36,243 bases of DNA from Microcoleaceae cyanobacterium MO_207.B10 (GCA_030064835.1 JASJEE010000010.1:1-36243), one strand, 5' to 3'. Counted from the first letter of the stretch, positions 14,972 through 23,880 are shown. Notes: generated from the sequence alone by a model not told the origin. Made by a program: numbers and translations.

Positions 14972-17704
14972 CTAACCTTGAGGATAACATCTGGCTAAAA
15001 ATTTCTCAGCATCAGAGCGATCGCTAATCTTGCCATCCAAAGTTGCAGCCAAAATATCATCTAACATTAACTTAAACTGACTCCCTGGTTTATAACCCAT
15101 TGTTTTTAAATCATTTCCATTTAAAATAGGTTTAATATTTGCCCACTGAGTCAAATATTGCCAAAGCTTTCGTCTCAGCCAACGTTCGCATTGTAGAGCT
15201 ATCAAAATTAACATCGGCAAATCATATTCCCTCAACAACCACACTACCTGACTGGGAGTTTCACATTTTCGCAAACCCTCTATAACTTTAACTTTTGCTA
15301 CCTCCAAATTTTCCAGTCGCTTAATACCATCAAGAGGTAACTGTAAATTTTTTCCCACTAAACCCCGATACTCAGACTCCAAATAAGCAATTAAAACCTC
15401 TAACCGAATTTCCCAGTGGCATAAATTTTGATTAGGATCGAAACGTTGCAAAAACCTATCCACCAAACATACCTGCTTCCATAACCTCCCGTCTAATTCC
15501 AAACTTGGATGCAGACAACGTAAAGCTCCTAGATTTCCCAACAACTGTAAAGCAGGTTTCCAATATTTAGCTGTCAAAATATATTTTAACTCACTCTTGA
15601 GGCGAGTTTCCAAGGCAGGTTTCCTTCTATTTTTTTCTGCTTTCCCTACATTTTGACGATCATACACGCCACTATTAATTGCATAACGAATATATTCTTC
15701 TGTTTTCTCTTCAATCTTAAATCCTAATCTTACTGCAAACCTTACTGCTCGATAAATACGAGTTGGATCTTCAATAAAACTGTTGGCGTGTAACACGCGC
15801 ATCTGTTTCGCCTGCAAATCTGATAAACCACCAAAAAAATCAAGTAATTCACCAGTACGAGGTTGAGTCAGTCGTACTGCCAAAGCATTAATTGTAAAAT
15901 CCCGACGATACAAATCTTGGCGAATTGAACTTGCTTCTACTTCTGGGTTAGCTGCGGGATAGGGATAAAATTCTGTACGAGCAGTGGCAATATCTATCCA
16001 GAGGGAGTCTAATACTAAATCATTATGCCAGAGTAGAGCAGCAGTTTGAAATTGACCGTGAACTTCTAAACGTGCTGTGGGGTAAATTTTTTGCAGTGCT
16101 GTTGCCAATTCTACTGCTGGTGCTTTTTCTCTCTCCTCAGAGTGACAACCATCTACAACTAAATCTATATCTGTTAAGAGTAGAGTCTCATCAGATTTTG
16201 ATAATAGTAAGTCTCGTACCCCTCCCCCAATTAGATATAGTTGCCAACCGCGTTTTTCTGTCAACTCAGCAACACAGGTAAGTAGTTGCCAAAGTTGAGG
16301 AGCAAGACGCTCTTGTAAAAGCTCGGTAATTGATTTACAAGTTTCACCTGGAATGCAACCTGGTTGTTTATCTTGGGGGCGTTGTTGTTGATGCAATTCC
16401 CGTAAAACGTCGGTGCGTGTGACTATTCCCACTAAACGATTATTTTCCAAAACAGGCAACCGACCAATATCGTATGTCACCATCAACTCTTCAATTTCTG
16501 GGAGAGTTGTTTCTGGGGAAATAGTTTTGAGTTGGGGTGTCATGTAACCTTTGACGGGAGCATGACAGAAACCATGATGTAGGGCAATGTCAATATCTCG
16601 TCGAGAAATAATTCCTGCTAATTTGCCAAATGAGTTTACTACTGATAAACCGGAATGACCGTAACGTAGTAGTATTCGGTGAGTTTCTTCTATAGATGTT
16701 TCTGGGGGAATAGTCCGAACTGGAGATGACATTAAATCTCTAGCAGTGGGGGGATGAGGAATTTGATTTTTGAGTTGGTCTAGGAGTTTTTCTAATGTGG
16801 CGTTAGGGTTTGTATCTCGCCGACTAAGTGCTGCCGCTCGATGATGACCTCCTCCTCCGAAGGGTTGAAATAGTTGACTCAGGTTTGTCTCTGGAATACG
16901 CGATCGCCCGATAATGGTTAAGCTTTTTTCTGTGGTGTCTTTGAGGGAATGGGTATGAGCTAAAAGTAGAGCATCTATTTCTGTTAGGTCGATTAATCTT
17001 GATGCTAAACTTGATAAACCAGGAATATATTCTTCTGTGTGTAGTAATACCCATCCTATTTGATAGGTTCTCATTGTAGATCGTTCCAGTTTTTCCAAGG
17101 AAATTTTCAATAAATCTTGGAGTAGGGGTGATAAACCGGGTTCTACATATTCGCCGATCACTGCTAAACTTGCGCCCTGTTGCATTAACCAAGCTAAAGC
17201 TGCTGCATCTCGTGGTGTTGTATGGTCAAAAGTCAAGGAACCAGTATCAGCGTGGATGCCAAGGGCCATAATAGTTGCTTCGACCGGAGTTAATACAGAA
17301 ATAGAAGAATTTTCTAGAGTCTGAAGTTTTTCTACTATTAAAGTTGTAGTTGCTCCTACTGCTTCTATATAAGTTTGGGTAGCTAGAATATCGGTTTGAA
17401 TTTCACAGTGATGGTCGTAGATGATAATTTCTGATAGGTGGGGTAAGTCTAACCATTCGGCAGTTTTTCCGAGTCGGGAGCGTGTTTGAGAATCTACTAT
17501 ATATATGGAGCGAATTTTTTCTGGGTTGACAGAGCGACGTTCGATGATGGCAAATTCGTCTCGATGAAGGGCAAGAAATTGTTTGACAGTGGGGTGACAA
17601 CCGCCTGTTAAAACAAGACGACTGCCTGGGTGGAGGTGTGTTAGTCCCACTGCTGCTCCAAGGGCGTCGAAGTCTGCTGTTGTGTGGCACAAAATTAAAT
17701 CCAT
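14972..17704 (-). CDS. DHH-CBS-tRNA nucleotidyltransferase fusion (CCA-adding type)
   Basis: 910-aa three-part protein. Residues 1-310: DHH phosphoesterase with metal motifs TTADFDALG (Asp11, Asp13), YDHH (Asp97-His99), Asp153 in HADTGS, and a DHHA1 motif GGGGHHRAA (283-291). Residues about 322-440: two CBS domains, each with an (I)SRRDID or VTRTDVL end, likely nucleotide-sensing. Residues about 470-910: class II poly(A) polymerase/CCA-adding head with GGGVRD (493-498), catalytic DIDLVV (512-517), RRDFTINALA (600-609) and the RNA-binding part. It should add CC, A or CCA to tRNA 3' ends; which of these cannot be told. The tRNA-Gly gene in this window encodes no CCA, so such activity is required. 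The DHH part suggests an added phosphoesterase function. Confidence 0.92.
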   Translation of the reverse strand: MDLILCHTTADFDALGAAVGLTHLHPGSRLVLTGGCHPTVKQFLALHRDEFAIIERRSVNPEKIRSIYIVDSQTRSRLGKTAEWLDLPHLSEIIIYDHHCEIQTDILATQTYIEAVGATTTLIVEKLQTLENSSISVLTPVEATIMALGIHADTGSLTFDHTTPRDAAALAWLMQQGASLAVIGEYVEPGLSPLLQDLLKISLEKLERSTMRTYQIGWVLLHTEEYIPGLSSLASRLIDLTEIDALLLAHTHSLKDTTEKSLTIIGRSRIPETNLSQLFQPFGGGGHHRAAALSRRDTNPNATLEKLLDQLKNQIPHPPTARDLMSSPVRTIPPETSIEETHRILLRYGHSGLSVVNSFGKLAGIISRRDIDIALHHGFCHAPVKGYMTPQLKTISPETTLPEIEELMVTYDIGRLPVLENNRLVGIVTRTDVLRELHQQQRPQDKQPGCIPGETCKSITELLQERLAPQLWQLLTCVAELTEKRGWQLYLIGGGVRDLLLSKSDETLLLTDIDLVVDGCHSEEREKAPAVELATALQKIYPTARLEVHGQFQTAALLWHNDLVLDSLWIDIATARTEFYPYPAANPEVEASSIRQDLYRRDFTINALAVRLTQPRTGELLDFFGGLSDLQAKQMRVLHANSFIEDPTRIYRAVRFAVRLGFKIEEKTEEYIRYAINSGVYDRQNVGKAEKNRRKPALETRLKSELKYILTAKYWKPALQLLGNLGALRCLHPSLELDGRLWKQVCLVDRFLQRFDPNQNLCHWEIRLEVLIAYLESEYRGLVGKNLQLPLDGIKRLENLEVAKVKVIEGLRKCETPSQVVWLLREYDLPMLILIALQCERWLRRKLWQYLTQWANIKPILNGNDLKTMGYKPGSQFKLMLDDILAATLDGKISDRSDAEKFLARCYPQG

Positions 17705-18421
17705 CAGATAATCTTTTAAACTTAGGTATTTTTCTCAGACGAGCTTGATTTGATCTACTAGAATCTGGATAAATTTACATTTATCATTATGGGGATTTTC
17801 AACCTATCCTTAGTTTTTAAACGTCTGTTTTCAATTGAATATATTTAATACCAAAGCTAGTAGTCAGTAGTCAATTGGTATAAATTTTAAAGATTAAATT
17901 TTTTCCCTAAATAGTTTTTGGTTAATCTTTTCTCAAAAATTAAATTGATTAAATATAAGGAAGGATTAAATTAAAAATATTTGAGTGTAATAAATTTATG
18001 TGTACTAGCTGGCATCTATTTGATTCAGGTAAGACCTAAAGACGTACCACCTCATATAGCGTTTATCGCTCTTAGTGAGATACACTTACGTTTAATTTTT
18101 ATTCTATTCTATTACTAGTAAAGTGTTACCTAAAACCAACGAATGAGCATACCGAAATCAGCACAGGGAATTGTTACGCGAAACAAATAATATTCACCGC
18201 TCCACCTAAAACCTACCACCTACCACCTACCACCTCAAACCAACCAATGAGCGTACTTTATCAGTATAGGAATTACTACATATAACACCTAATCTCTAAA
18301 ACTTAACACTTACCAAGTACCTAAATAGAAAATTCAGGAATGAAAATAGGATTCCCATAGTACAGTTTATGATATTCTAATTTCTCATAGGTTGAATCTG
18401 TTGTTGTACCTGGAGAAAAAA
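17705..18421. other. Intergenic region with repeats upstream of psbZ
   Basis: Contains a 34-bp ATACCA...TGGTAT hairpin (17848-17881) with two AGTAGTC heptads between the arms, and the composite repeat at 18055-18283. Degenerate heptads continue in register from 18288 to 18315. No gene is seen. The psbZ promoter presumably lies between 18300 and 18400. Confidence 0.6.
18055..18283 (+). repeat. Dispersed composite repeat, copy B
   Basis: Second copy of the element at 12115-12327, same orientation, with the same TATAGCGTTTATCGCTC start and the two GAGCRTAC...GGAATT units. Its internal heptad array (18205-18246: CCTAAAA, CCTACCA three times, CCTCAAA, CCAACCA) differs in unit composition from copy A. 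Confidence 0.85.
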
Positions 18422-18613
18422 ATGTTAACATTCCTGTTTCAATTTGTGCTACTTGCTTTAGTAGTTTTATCCTTTGTCTTAGTAGTTGGCGTACCAGTTG
18501 CCTATGCTTCTCCTCAAATCTGGAATCAAAGCAAGTCTTTGATTTTTGTGGGTTCTGGTTTGTGGGTGGCTCTTGTCATTGCAGTGGGTGTTTTGAACTT
18601 TTTGGTGGTTTAA
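18422..18613 (+). CDS. psbZ: Photosystem II protein PsbZ (Ycf9)
   Basis: 63-aa thylakoid membrane protein with two transmembrane helices (about 3-25 and 39-61), matching the family length. The sequence [33 protein letters not shown] and [19 protein letters not shown] is that of PsbZ, a peripheral PSII core subunit near CP43 that stabilises dimers and antenna interaction. The start at 18422 is chosen over an upstream frame extension because GGAG at 18412-18415 is well placed and it gives the family N-terminus. It is followed by ribH, a common neighbour of psbZ in cyanobacteria. Confidence 0.97.
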   Translation: MLTFLFQFVLLALVVLSFVLVVGVPVAYASPQIWNQSKSLIFVGSGLWVALVIAVGVLNFLVV

Positions 18614-18795
18614 ATTGGACTCTGCAATTCCTGCTTCAGCAGCATCTAAAATCTAAAGTAAGAGATAATGTGAAGAAGTTGTAAGAGGCAGGGGATAACT
18701 GGTGAATGCTTGTTATCTCTAGACTCTTACATATCTAATAAAACTATTAATCCAAAGCTTTGACATTATTGACGTTTAAAAATAATTCTGATAAT

Positions 18796-19377
18796 ATGAC
18801 AGTTTTTGAAGGAAATTTTACTAAGGTTGACTCTTTCCGATTTGCGATTGTGATTGGTCGTTTTAATGATTTAATTACAGGCAAACTGCTAGAAGGCTGT
18901 CAAGATTGTTTGAAACGCCACGGAGTCGATCCTAATCCAGAAGGTACTCAAGTAGATTATTTTTGGGTGCCTGGTAGCTTTGAAGTTCCTTTGGTGGCTC
19001 GTCAGTTAGCCCTCAGTCATCGTTATAATGCAGTAATTTGTCTGGGAGCTGTAATTAAAGGCCATACTCCTCATTTTGATTATGTGGCTGCTGAAGTATC
19101 TAAAGGGATAGCTGCTGCTGCTTTTCAAAGTGGAGTACCTGTAATTTTTGGAGTTTTGACTGCAGATACAATGCAACAAGCTTTGGAAAGGGCCGGAATT
19201 AAAAGTAATAAGGGCTGGGAATATGCTATGAATGCTTTGGAAATGGCCAGTTTGATGAATGAAATTCAGGTTGGTATGGATTCTCCGTCCTACAATCGGA
19301 GTATTGCTGGTAATACTCAAACACTACCTGTAACTGCAAACCGTGTAGTACAAACTGATATTCCTACTGAGTCCTAA
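18796..19377 (+). CDS. ribH: 6,7-dimethyl-8-ribityllumazine synthase
   Basis: 193 aa from the ATG at 18796; a TTG at 18760 would add 12 residues not typical of the family. It catalyses the penultimate step of riboflavin synthesis, condensing 5-amino-6-ribitylamino-uracil with dihydroxybutanone phosphate, usually as a large icosahedral or pentameric assembly. Visible motifs: [35 protein letters not shown] (with the catalytic-region histidine), [17 protein letters not shown] and [13 protein letters not shown]. The C-terminus carries a polar tail of about 30 residues past the core, common in cyanobacterial members. It lies about 180 nt after psbZ on the same strand; a shared transcript is possible. 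Confidence 0.97.
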   Translation: MTVFEGNFTKVDSFRFAIVIGRFNDLITGKLLEGCQDCLKRHGVDPNPEGTQVDYFWVPGSFEVPLVARQLALSHRYNAVICLGAVIKGHTPHFDYVAAEVSKGIAAAAFQSGVPVIFGVLTADTMQQALERAGIKSNKGWEYAMNALEMASLMNEIQVGMDSPSYNRSIAGNTQTLPVTANRVVQTDIPTES

Positions 19378-19420
19378 AACTAGAATTTTAACTGTGTCAG
19401 AAAAATTTATTTGTTAGGGC

Positions 19421-19449
19421 TTGACAAATAATATTTATTCTGGCATTAT
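19421..19449 (+). promoter_or_regulatory. Sigma70-type promoter of tRNA-Gly
   Basis: A perfect TTGACA -35 box (19421-19426), a 17-nt spacer and CATTAT (19444-19449, 4 of 6 to TATAAT). It lies 15 nt before the tRNA, as expected for a short leader. Confidence 0.75.
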
Positions 19450-19464
19450 TAATATTAATTAATT

Positions 19465-19536
19465 GCGGGTATAGCTCAGTGGTAGAGCGCAACCTTGCCA
19501 AGGTTGATGTCGCGCGTTCGAATCGCGTTACCCGCT
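19465..19536 (+). tRNA. trnG: tRNA-Gly (anticodon GCC)
   Basis: 72-nt cloverleaf: acceptor GCGGGTA/TACCCGC, D-arm TAGCTCAGTGGTAGAGC, anticodon loop TTGCCAA with GCC at 19497-19499, T-arm GCGCGTTCGAATCGCG, discriminator T. No CCA is encoded; TCA follows the discriminator, so CCA must be added after transcription. Confidence 0.97.
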
Positions 19537-19814
19537 TCATATAAGCTAAATCAATATTTTTAAGCTCTTGCTTGGGCTAAACTAGCTACATTTTTATTTG
19601 TGGTTGATCAAAAATATAGATTCCCTATTTGTCCCACCAGCAAAAAAATGGCAATTAACTTGAAAGCGGAAAATTGTCTTTTGGGATATTGAAACTGTCC
19701 CTAGCACTAAAGATTAACTAACGTTATATTGGAATACAGACTAGAATTGGCATATTCATAATTCTATATTTATAGATGAATACCAAGTCTCAGATCATCT
19801 TTGTATAAACGCTT

Positions 19815-20237
19815 TTGATTCTACGGTTATTTGTGCGATCTCAAAAGGCTAAAAAGATTGATTTGAATGGAGATTACCCCTGTCCATGTAGACGTAGGGG
19901 TCGCTTAACTCCAATAACACTGACAGATGCTTTTGGCTGTAGTCGCTGTCAGCAAATATTTGTTGTGAATGAAAGTGGTGAAACTATTGAACAACTTTCT
20001 ACACACTACCCCTATAAACCAACTTGGTGGTGGACAGGTAAACAGTGGAACAGAGCAAATTCCAGTTGGAAAGCTCACTATCTCCCTTTAGCTTTAGTAA
20101 TGATTTTAGTACCATTGGTGATTTGGCTACCTTTGGCTTTACGTTCTCCTGGTATGAATATAATAATCTGGGCAATGGTGGCAGTGGTACTAGCTATGCT
20201 TCCGGCCTTGATGGTTTGGCTTACTTATAGACGTTAA
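19815..20237 (+). CDS. Two-helix membrane protein with cysteine-rich N-terminus
   Basis: 140-aa conserved cyanobacterial protein. Residues 1-70 are soluble with CPCRRRGRLTPITLTDAFGC and SRCQQIFVV; the four cysteines (CxC ... CxxC) look like a zinc ribbon. A Trp-rich segment (PTWWWTGKQW) precedes two hydrophobic helices (about 88-108 and 115-136) and a basic end. The start at 19815 is a TTG giving MILRLFVRSQKAKK; no ATG is available nearby, and a GTG lies further in. Function unknown. Confidence 0.75.
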   Translation: MILRLFVRSQKAKKIDLNGDYPCPCRRRGRLTPITLTDAFGCSRCQQIFVVNESGETIEQLSTHYPYKPTWWWTGKQWNRANSSWKAHYLPLALVMILVPLVIWLPLALRSPGMNIIIWAMVAVVLAMLPALMVWLTYRR

Positions 20238-20815
20238 CCTAAATTAGGGTCTGCTGACAAAAATTGGTTGGTAGGGGTAGGATAGGGGGACGCGGTGACG
20301 CAGTGACGTGGTGAACAGGCGACGGTTTCGGCCATTTTATGTGAAGAAATTTTTTTGAATTTCAGCAGCAAATTTTCGTATTTTGAGGCCAAAAAGTTGC
20401 CCACAACCAGGAGATAAATTGAAGATAAAAAGCTATGAAAGCCTTATCTATCCTAACTTTTAGCTTTATTCAGCAAACCCTACTTATTAATTATTAATTG
20501 TTCATTGTTAATTGCTGAATATACCTAGAAACAAAAATCTATTGCACAGTTTTAGGCGTTTCAGTCCACTACTCGACTTATCAAGTAAACTGGTTCTTGT
20601 CTAGGGAATAAATAGCGACATTATGATAAAATACCGAATAATATACCCAAAAACGATAGGGATAAGACTCCGGTACGAAGTAAAACAATCCTACTTCAAA
20701 AGTACCCACCGATAATACTAGTTCTCCTTAACAGGTGGACTTCGACCTTAGTCGGTGAGTCATGTTTACTCTTCAAACTTCTGTTTGAAGTTTTCACACT
20801 ACCGAATTACTTTAG
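20238..20815. other. Intergenic region upstream of the ProA-like gene
   Basis: Holds four AATTGTT-type heptads (20489-20516), a 31-nt motif (20542-20572, ending TCAGTCCACTAC) repeated imperfectly at 24225-24255, and a hairpin at 20771-20790. The stretch 20640-20770 is less AT-rich and unexplained; it may be leader sequence of the gene or an old insertion. Confidence 0.5.
20771..20794 (+). terminator. Terminator-like hairpin 26 nt before the ProA-like start
   Basis: CTTCAAAC (20771-20778) and GTTTGAAG (20783-20790) form a perfect 8-bp stem with a TTCT loop, followed by TTTT. Its place just before the start codon suggests an attenuator, or a terminator left from an earlier neighbour. Confidence 0.55.
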
Positions 20816-22036
20816 ATGGATGTGATTCGTCGTACTCATAAAGCTTCCAAAGAACTTGCTAAAAGTCAACCTGTACAACGCTCTAAAGCCTTAAGGGCAA
20901 TGGCTGAAGCAATTTTACAGCATCAAAATGATATTTTAGAAGCTAATACCCTGGACTTGGAAGCTAATCGAATGATAGCTATTCCAGATCCTATTGTAGA
21001 ACTGTTGAAGTTAACACCAGAGCGACTAAAAAATACATCAAATATTCTACAAAAACTAGCAAATATGCCAGTTTTAATAGGACAAGTTATTGGCGCTTCA
21101 CATCAACTAGATAATTCTCAGAGCTATTGTCAACGTATTCCTTTGGGAGTAGTAGCTTTGATATATGAGGCATTTCCAGAGTTGGCCGCCATAGCTGCGG
21201 GTATGTGTCTTCAAACAGCTAATAGTTTGGTTATTAGAGGGGGAACTGAAGCGACTAACTCTAATTTTGTCATTGCTAAAGTATTACGAGAAGCTTTAGA
21301 TAAGGCTGGTCTTCCTGCTGAGTGTATAGAATTTTTACCAGCTTCTAATGGTAATTCAATTAAAGATTTGGTTACTCAAGATCGATATCTGAATTTGGTA
21401 GTGTCTTATGGTCGTTCGAGTTTAGTTCGCCAAGTAGCAGAGGCAGCAACTGTCCCTATTTTAAGGTCGGCGATGGGTAACTGTTATTTGTATTGGTCTG
21501 TTACTGGTAGTTTAGATATGGCCCGTTGGATGATTTTGGATAGCCATGAAAGTAAACCAGATCCTGTTAATGCTATTGAAAAGGTATTAATTGATAGTAA
21601 TCATAACTTTTCTATGGTGGTTAGACTTTGGAATAGTTTGAAAGAAAATGGATTTGAAATTAGAGGAGATGCTGCTTTAGTAGAGGAATTTCCAGATTTA
21701 GTTTTAGCTCAGGACGGAGAGTGGGGTCAAGCTTATTTAAGTAAGGTAGTTGCTTTTAAAGTTGTTAATAGTCTAGATTCAGCGATCGCATGGATTAATC
21801 ATTATAGTAGTGGCCATGCTGACTGTTTGGTGGCCGAATCTTATCAGGAAAGTCGTAAGTTTGCTTTGGGTGTAAATAGTGCTTGTAATTTTATTAATCA
21901 GTCTCCCAGGTTTTCACGTTATCAAAGTGAAACAAATGCTATTTTTTTAGGAATGTCTAATCAAAAATGTTCTGATCGGGGATTTATTGGTTTAGAAGAA
22001 TTTACTGCTACTAAATATGTTATACAAGGGAATTAG
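20816..22036 (+). CDS. Glutamate-5-semialdehyde dehydrogenase (ProA) paralogue with altered active site
   Basis: 406-aa member of the gamma-glutamyl phosphate reductase family, normally the second step of proline synthesis (gamma-glutamyl phosphate + NADPH to glutamate semialdehyde). Family landmarks: RIPLGVVALIYEAFPELAA (108-126), SLVIRGGTEA (137-146), GNCYLYW (221-227), and the C-terminal RGFIGLEEFTATKYV. Where ProA proteins have RPxxCNAxETLL with the catalytic cysteine, this protein has KPDPVNAIEKVL: valine 251 (codon GTT) stands at the cysteine position. Several other conserved spots differ (YEAFPE instead of YEARPN). It may be a divergent, possibly non-dehydrogenase cyanobacterial paralogue rather than the housekeeping ProA, so no symbol is given. 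No proB is adjacent. Confidence 0.85.
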   Translation: MDVIRRTHKASKELAKSQPVQRSKALRAMAEAILQHQNDILEANTLDLEANRMIAIPDPIVELLKLTPERLKNTSNILQKLANMPVLIGQVIGASHQLDNSQSYCQRIPLGVVALIYEAFPELAAIAAGMCLQTANSLVIRGGTEATNSNFVIAKVLREALDKAGLPAECIEFLPASNGNSIKDLVTQDRYLNLVVSYGRSSLVRQVAEAATVPILRSAMGNCYLYWSVTGSLDMARWMILDSHESKPDPVNAIEKVLIDSNHNFSMVVRLWNSLKENGFEIRGDAALVEEFPDLVLAQDGEWGQAYLSKVVAFKVVNSLDSAIAWINHYSSGHADCLVAESYQESRKFALGVNSACNFINQSPRFSRYQSETNAIFLGMSNQKCSDRGFIGLEEFTATKYVIQGN

Positions 22037-22472
22037 AGATTTATTATTTCCGGTAGTATAGTTATAAATAACGAGGAAATTACTCTTACAGGAGGGAAGA
22101 AGGGAAAGAGAATGCTTTTCTACCAAATTAATAAATGTTTGCTACAAATATTATCAATCTTGGGTTTTGGGTGTGGGGTGTAGGGTGTTGTAAAATCAGC
22201 GAAAAAACAAAGAAAAAGGCTGGTTATCAAAGGGATAAAGTGGAAAAACTTGATTAATTAGTTAATACTTGAAGTTTGCTCAAACATCACATTCTTTTTT
22301 TTAATTGGTATTAGATTTAATCAGTAAGCCCTAAATAAATTGAAATCAATAGACCTCTCCGGAAAAGAGAGAGCAGGGAGCAAGGAGAAATAATTGATAC
22401 TTTCTTGACGATAATTGATTTGATTTTTGATTATTGGATTGGAGATGTCTAATAAAAAAAACGGCGTTGCTG
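22037..22472. other. Intergenic region with a heptad-bearing element
   Basis: Contains a possible ATACCA-family element at 22120-22311 and otherwise AT-rich spacer. No gene is seen. The missing 3' part of the kynureninase remnant (23925-24074) is not found here. Confidence 0.5.
22120..22311. mobile_element. Possible ATACCA/TGGTAT element carrying four heptads
   Basis: The left end CTACCA (22120) with GCTACA about 20 nt inside resembles the left arms at 8555 and 14643; the right end is TGGTAT (22306-22311). Four units in register (TGGGTTT, TGGGTGT, GGGGTGT, AGGGTGT, 22161-22188) follow the left arm. The left terminal base differs from ATACCA. Confidence 0.45.
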
Positions 22473-22576
22473 AATCAAGGTATGAAAATAAAAACTCAAC
22501 AATCTAGAATACTTACTATTTAATAGTGAGCGCGATCGCTAATAAATATAAATCATACCCACGCATCAGCAACGCC
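22473..22576. mobile_element. MITE copy 3 (GGCGTTGCTGA ends)
   Basis: The ends GGCGTTGCTGA are identical for 11 bp, and inverted GGTATGA segments lie further in. The interior is non-coding, contains GCGATCGC and differs from copies 1 and 2. Flanks AAAAAAAC and AAAAAAGT agree over six A, so a target duplication is possible but not decisive. Confidence 0.75.
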
Positions 22577-22614
22577 AAAAAAGTTGTCATTTCCTGATTC
22601 TTAATGTGACAATA

Positions 22615-22636
22615 TTATCGTAGGGTAAAACGATAA
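22615..22636 (+). promoter_or_regulatory. Left-end hairpin of the IS200/IS605-type element
   Basis: TTATCG (22615-22620) and CGATAA (22631-22636) can pair just before the tnpB start, the expected place for the subterminal hairpin of this single-strand-transposing family. Confidence 0.5.
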
Positions 22637-22640
22637 AACC

Positions 22641-23880
22641 ATGCTAGTTTATGAGATGAAATTAGAAGGAGAAAAGACCCAATATCAAAGGCTCGATGAG
22701 GCCATTCGCACAGGTCGCTTTGTCCGTAATAGTGTCATCAGAGCGTGGATGGACCGTGAGATAAAAAGTCGTAATGATGCCTACAAATACTGCAAAATCT
22801 TAGCGGATAACCCCAAGTTTCCCTGGGCAAAAAAGCTTAATTCTCAAGCCAGACAGGCTCATGCAGAAAGAGCTTGGGCCGCTACAGAAAGATTCTACAA
22901 AAACTGTAAAGCTCAACTTCAAGGAAAGAAAGGATATCCTAAATTTAAAAAATACCAAGTAAGAGCATCGGTTGAGTACAAAACTTCTGGTTGGAAACTC
23001 TCAGAAGATAGACGTTATTTGAAACTAACGGATGGTTTTGAATCTGGTACTTTTAAGCTATGGGGAAGTCGCGACCTTCATTCTTATCAATTCAAGCAGA
23101 TTAAACGAGTCAGAATAGTTAGAAGACACGACGGTTATTATGCTCAGTTTTTGATAGACCATACTAGGGAGGAAAAGAAGGAGTTAACAGGAAAACAATC
23201 TGATTTAGATGTTGGTTTAAATCATTTCTACACCGATTCGGAAGGTCGTAAAGTTGATAATCCTCGTTTTTTAAGGAAAGACGAACGCAAGATTAAAAAG
23301 CTACAGAAACGTTTATCTCGTACTAAAAAGGGTAGCAAAAACAGGATTAAAACTAGGAATCGGTTGGGTAGAGCACATCTCAAGGTATCACGCAGACGTA
23401 ACGACTGGGTTTGTAAAGAAGCACAGCACGTCATACAGTCTAACGACTTGGTAGCGATAGAAGACCTAAAAGTGCGCAATATGATTAAAAACCATCATTT
23501 AGCCATCAATTAGCGACGCTGCTTGGTACCTCTTTAGGGAGTGGCTAGAATATTTTGGTAACATTTATGGAGTTCCGGTGATCGCAGTTGATCCTAAAAA
23601 TACATCTCAAAACTGTTCAAACTGCGGCAAAAAAGTAGTAAAAACTTTAAGTACCAGAACCCACAAATGCCCTCACTGCGGCTATGAAGCAGATAGGGAC
23701 GTTAGCGTAGCTCCTCCGTAGGAGGCAAATGCTGCAAAAAATATTCTTCAATCAGCCCTCAAACAGCTATCAACTACCCTGGGGCGCAGGGAAAGTAACA
23801 TCTCTGGAGAGACCAGTCTCTGCTTGAATGAGGAAACTCAGACGAGTAAGCCGACTCGACGAAAGAGAAAATCTGGATAG
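22641..23880 (+). pseudogene. tnpB: tnpB of an IS200/IS605-family element, inactivated
   Basis: RNA-guided RuvC-like nuclease ancestor (TnpB/OrfB, IS1341-like: no tnpA nearby). Frame 1 (22641-23513) covers the N-terminus, DVGLNHF with the first RuvC aspartate, and the second catalytic glutamate in VAIEDLKVRNM, then stops after NHHLAIN. An apparent 2-nt deletion near 23505 shifts the frame; the next frame continues SISDAAWYLFREWLEYFG, NTSQNCSNCGKK and HKCPHCGYEADRD (zinc ribbon CxxC x2 and third catalytic Asp). A 27-nt palindromic insertion (23701-23727) then brings an in-frame stop. The frame afterwards resumes NAAKNILQSALKQL to a lysine/arginine-rich tail ending at 23880. Restored, it would be about 410 residues. 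Confidence 0.9.
23701..23727. repeat. 27-bp palindrome-bearing repeat inserted in tnpB
   Basis: This stretch, starting GTTAGCGTAGC and containing CTCCTccgtAGGAG, interrupts the conserved DRD/NAAKNIL junction of tnpB exactly in frame. It resembles the GTTAGC-type repeat at 34630-34701. Confidence 0.75.

Noticed and set aside
22641-23880. Active TnpB with guide RNA
   Set aside because: Frameshift and in-frame stop separate the RuvC motifs, so no active nuclease can be made from this copy.
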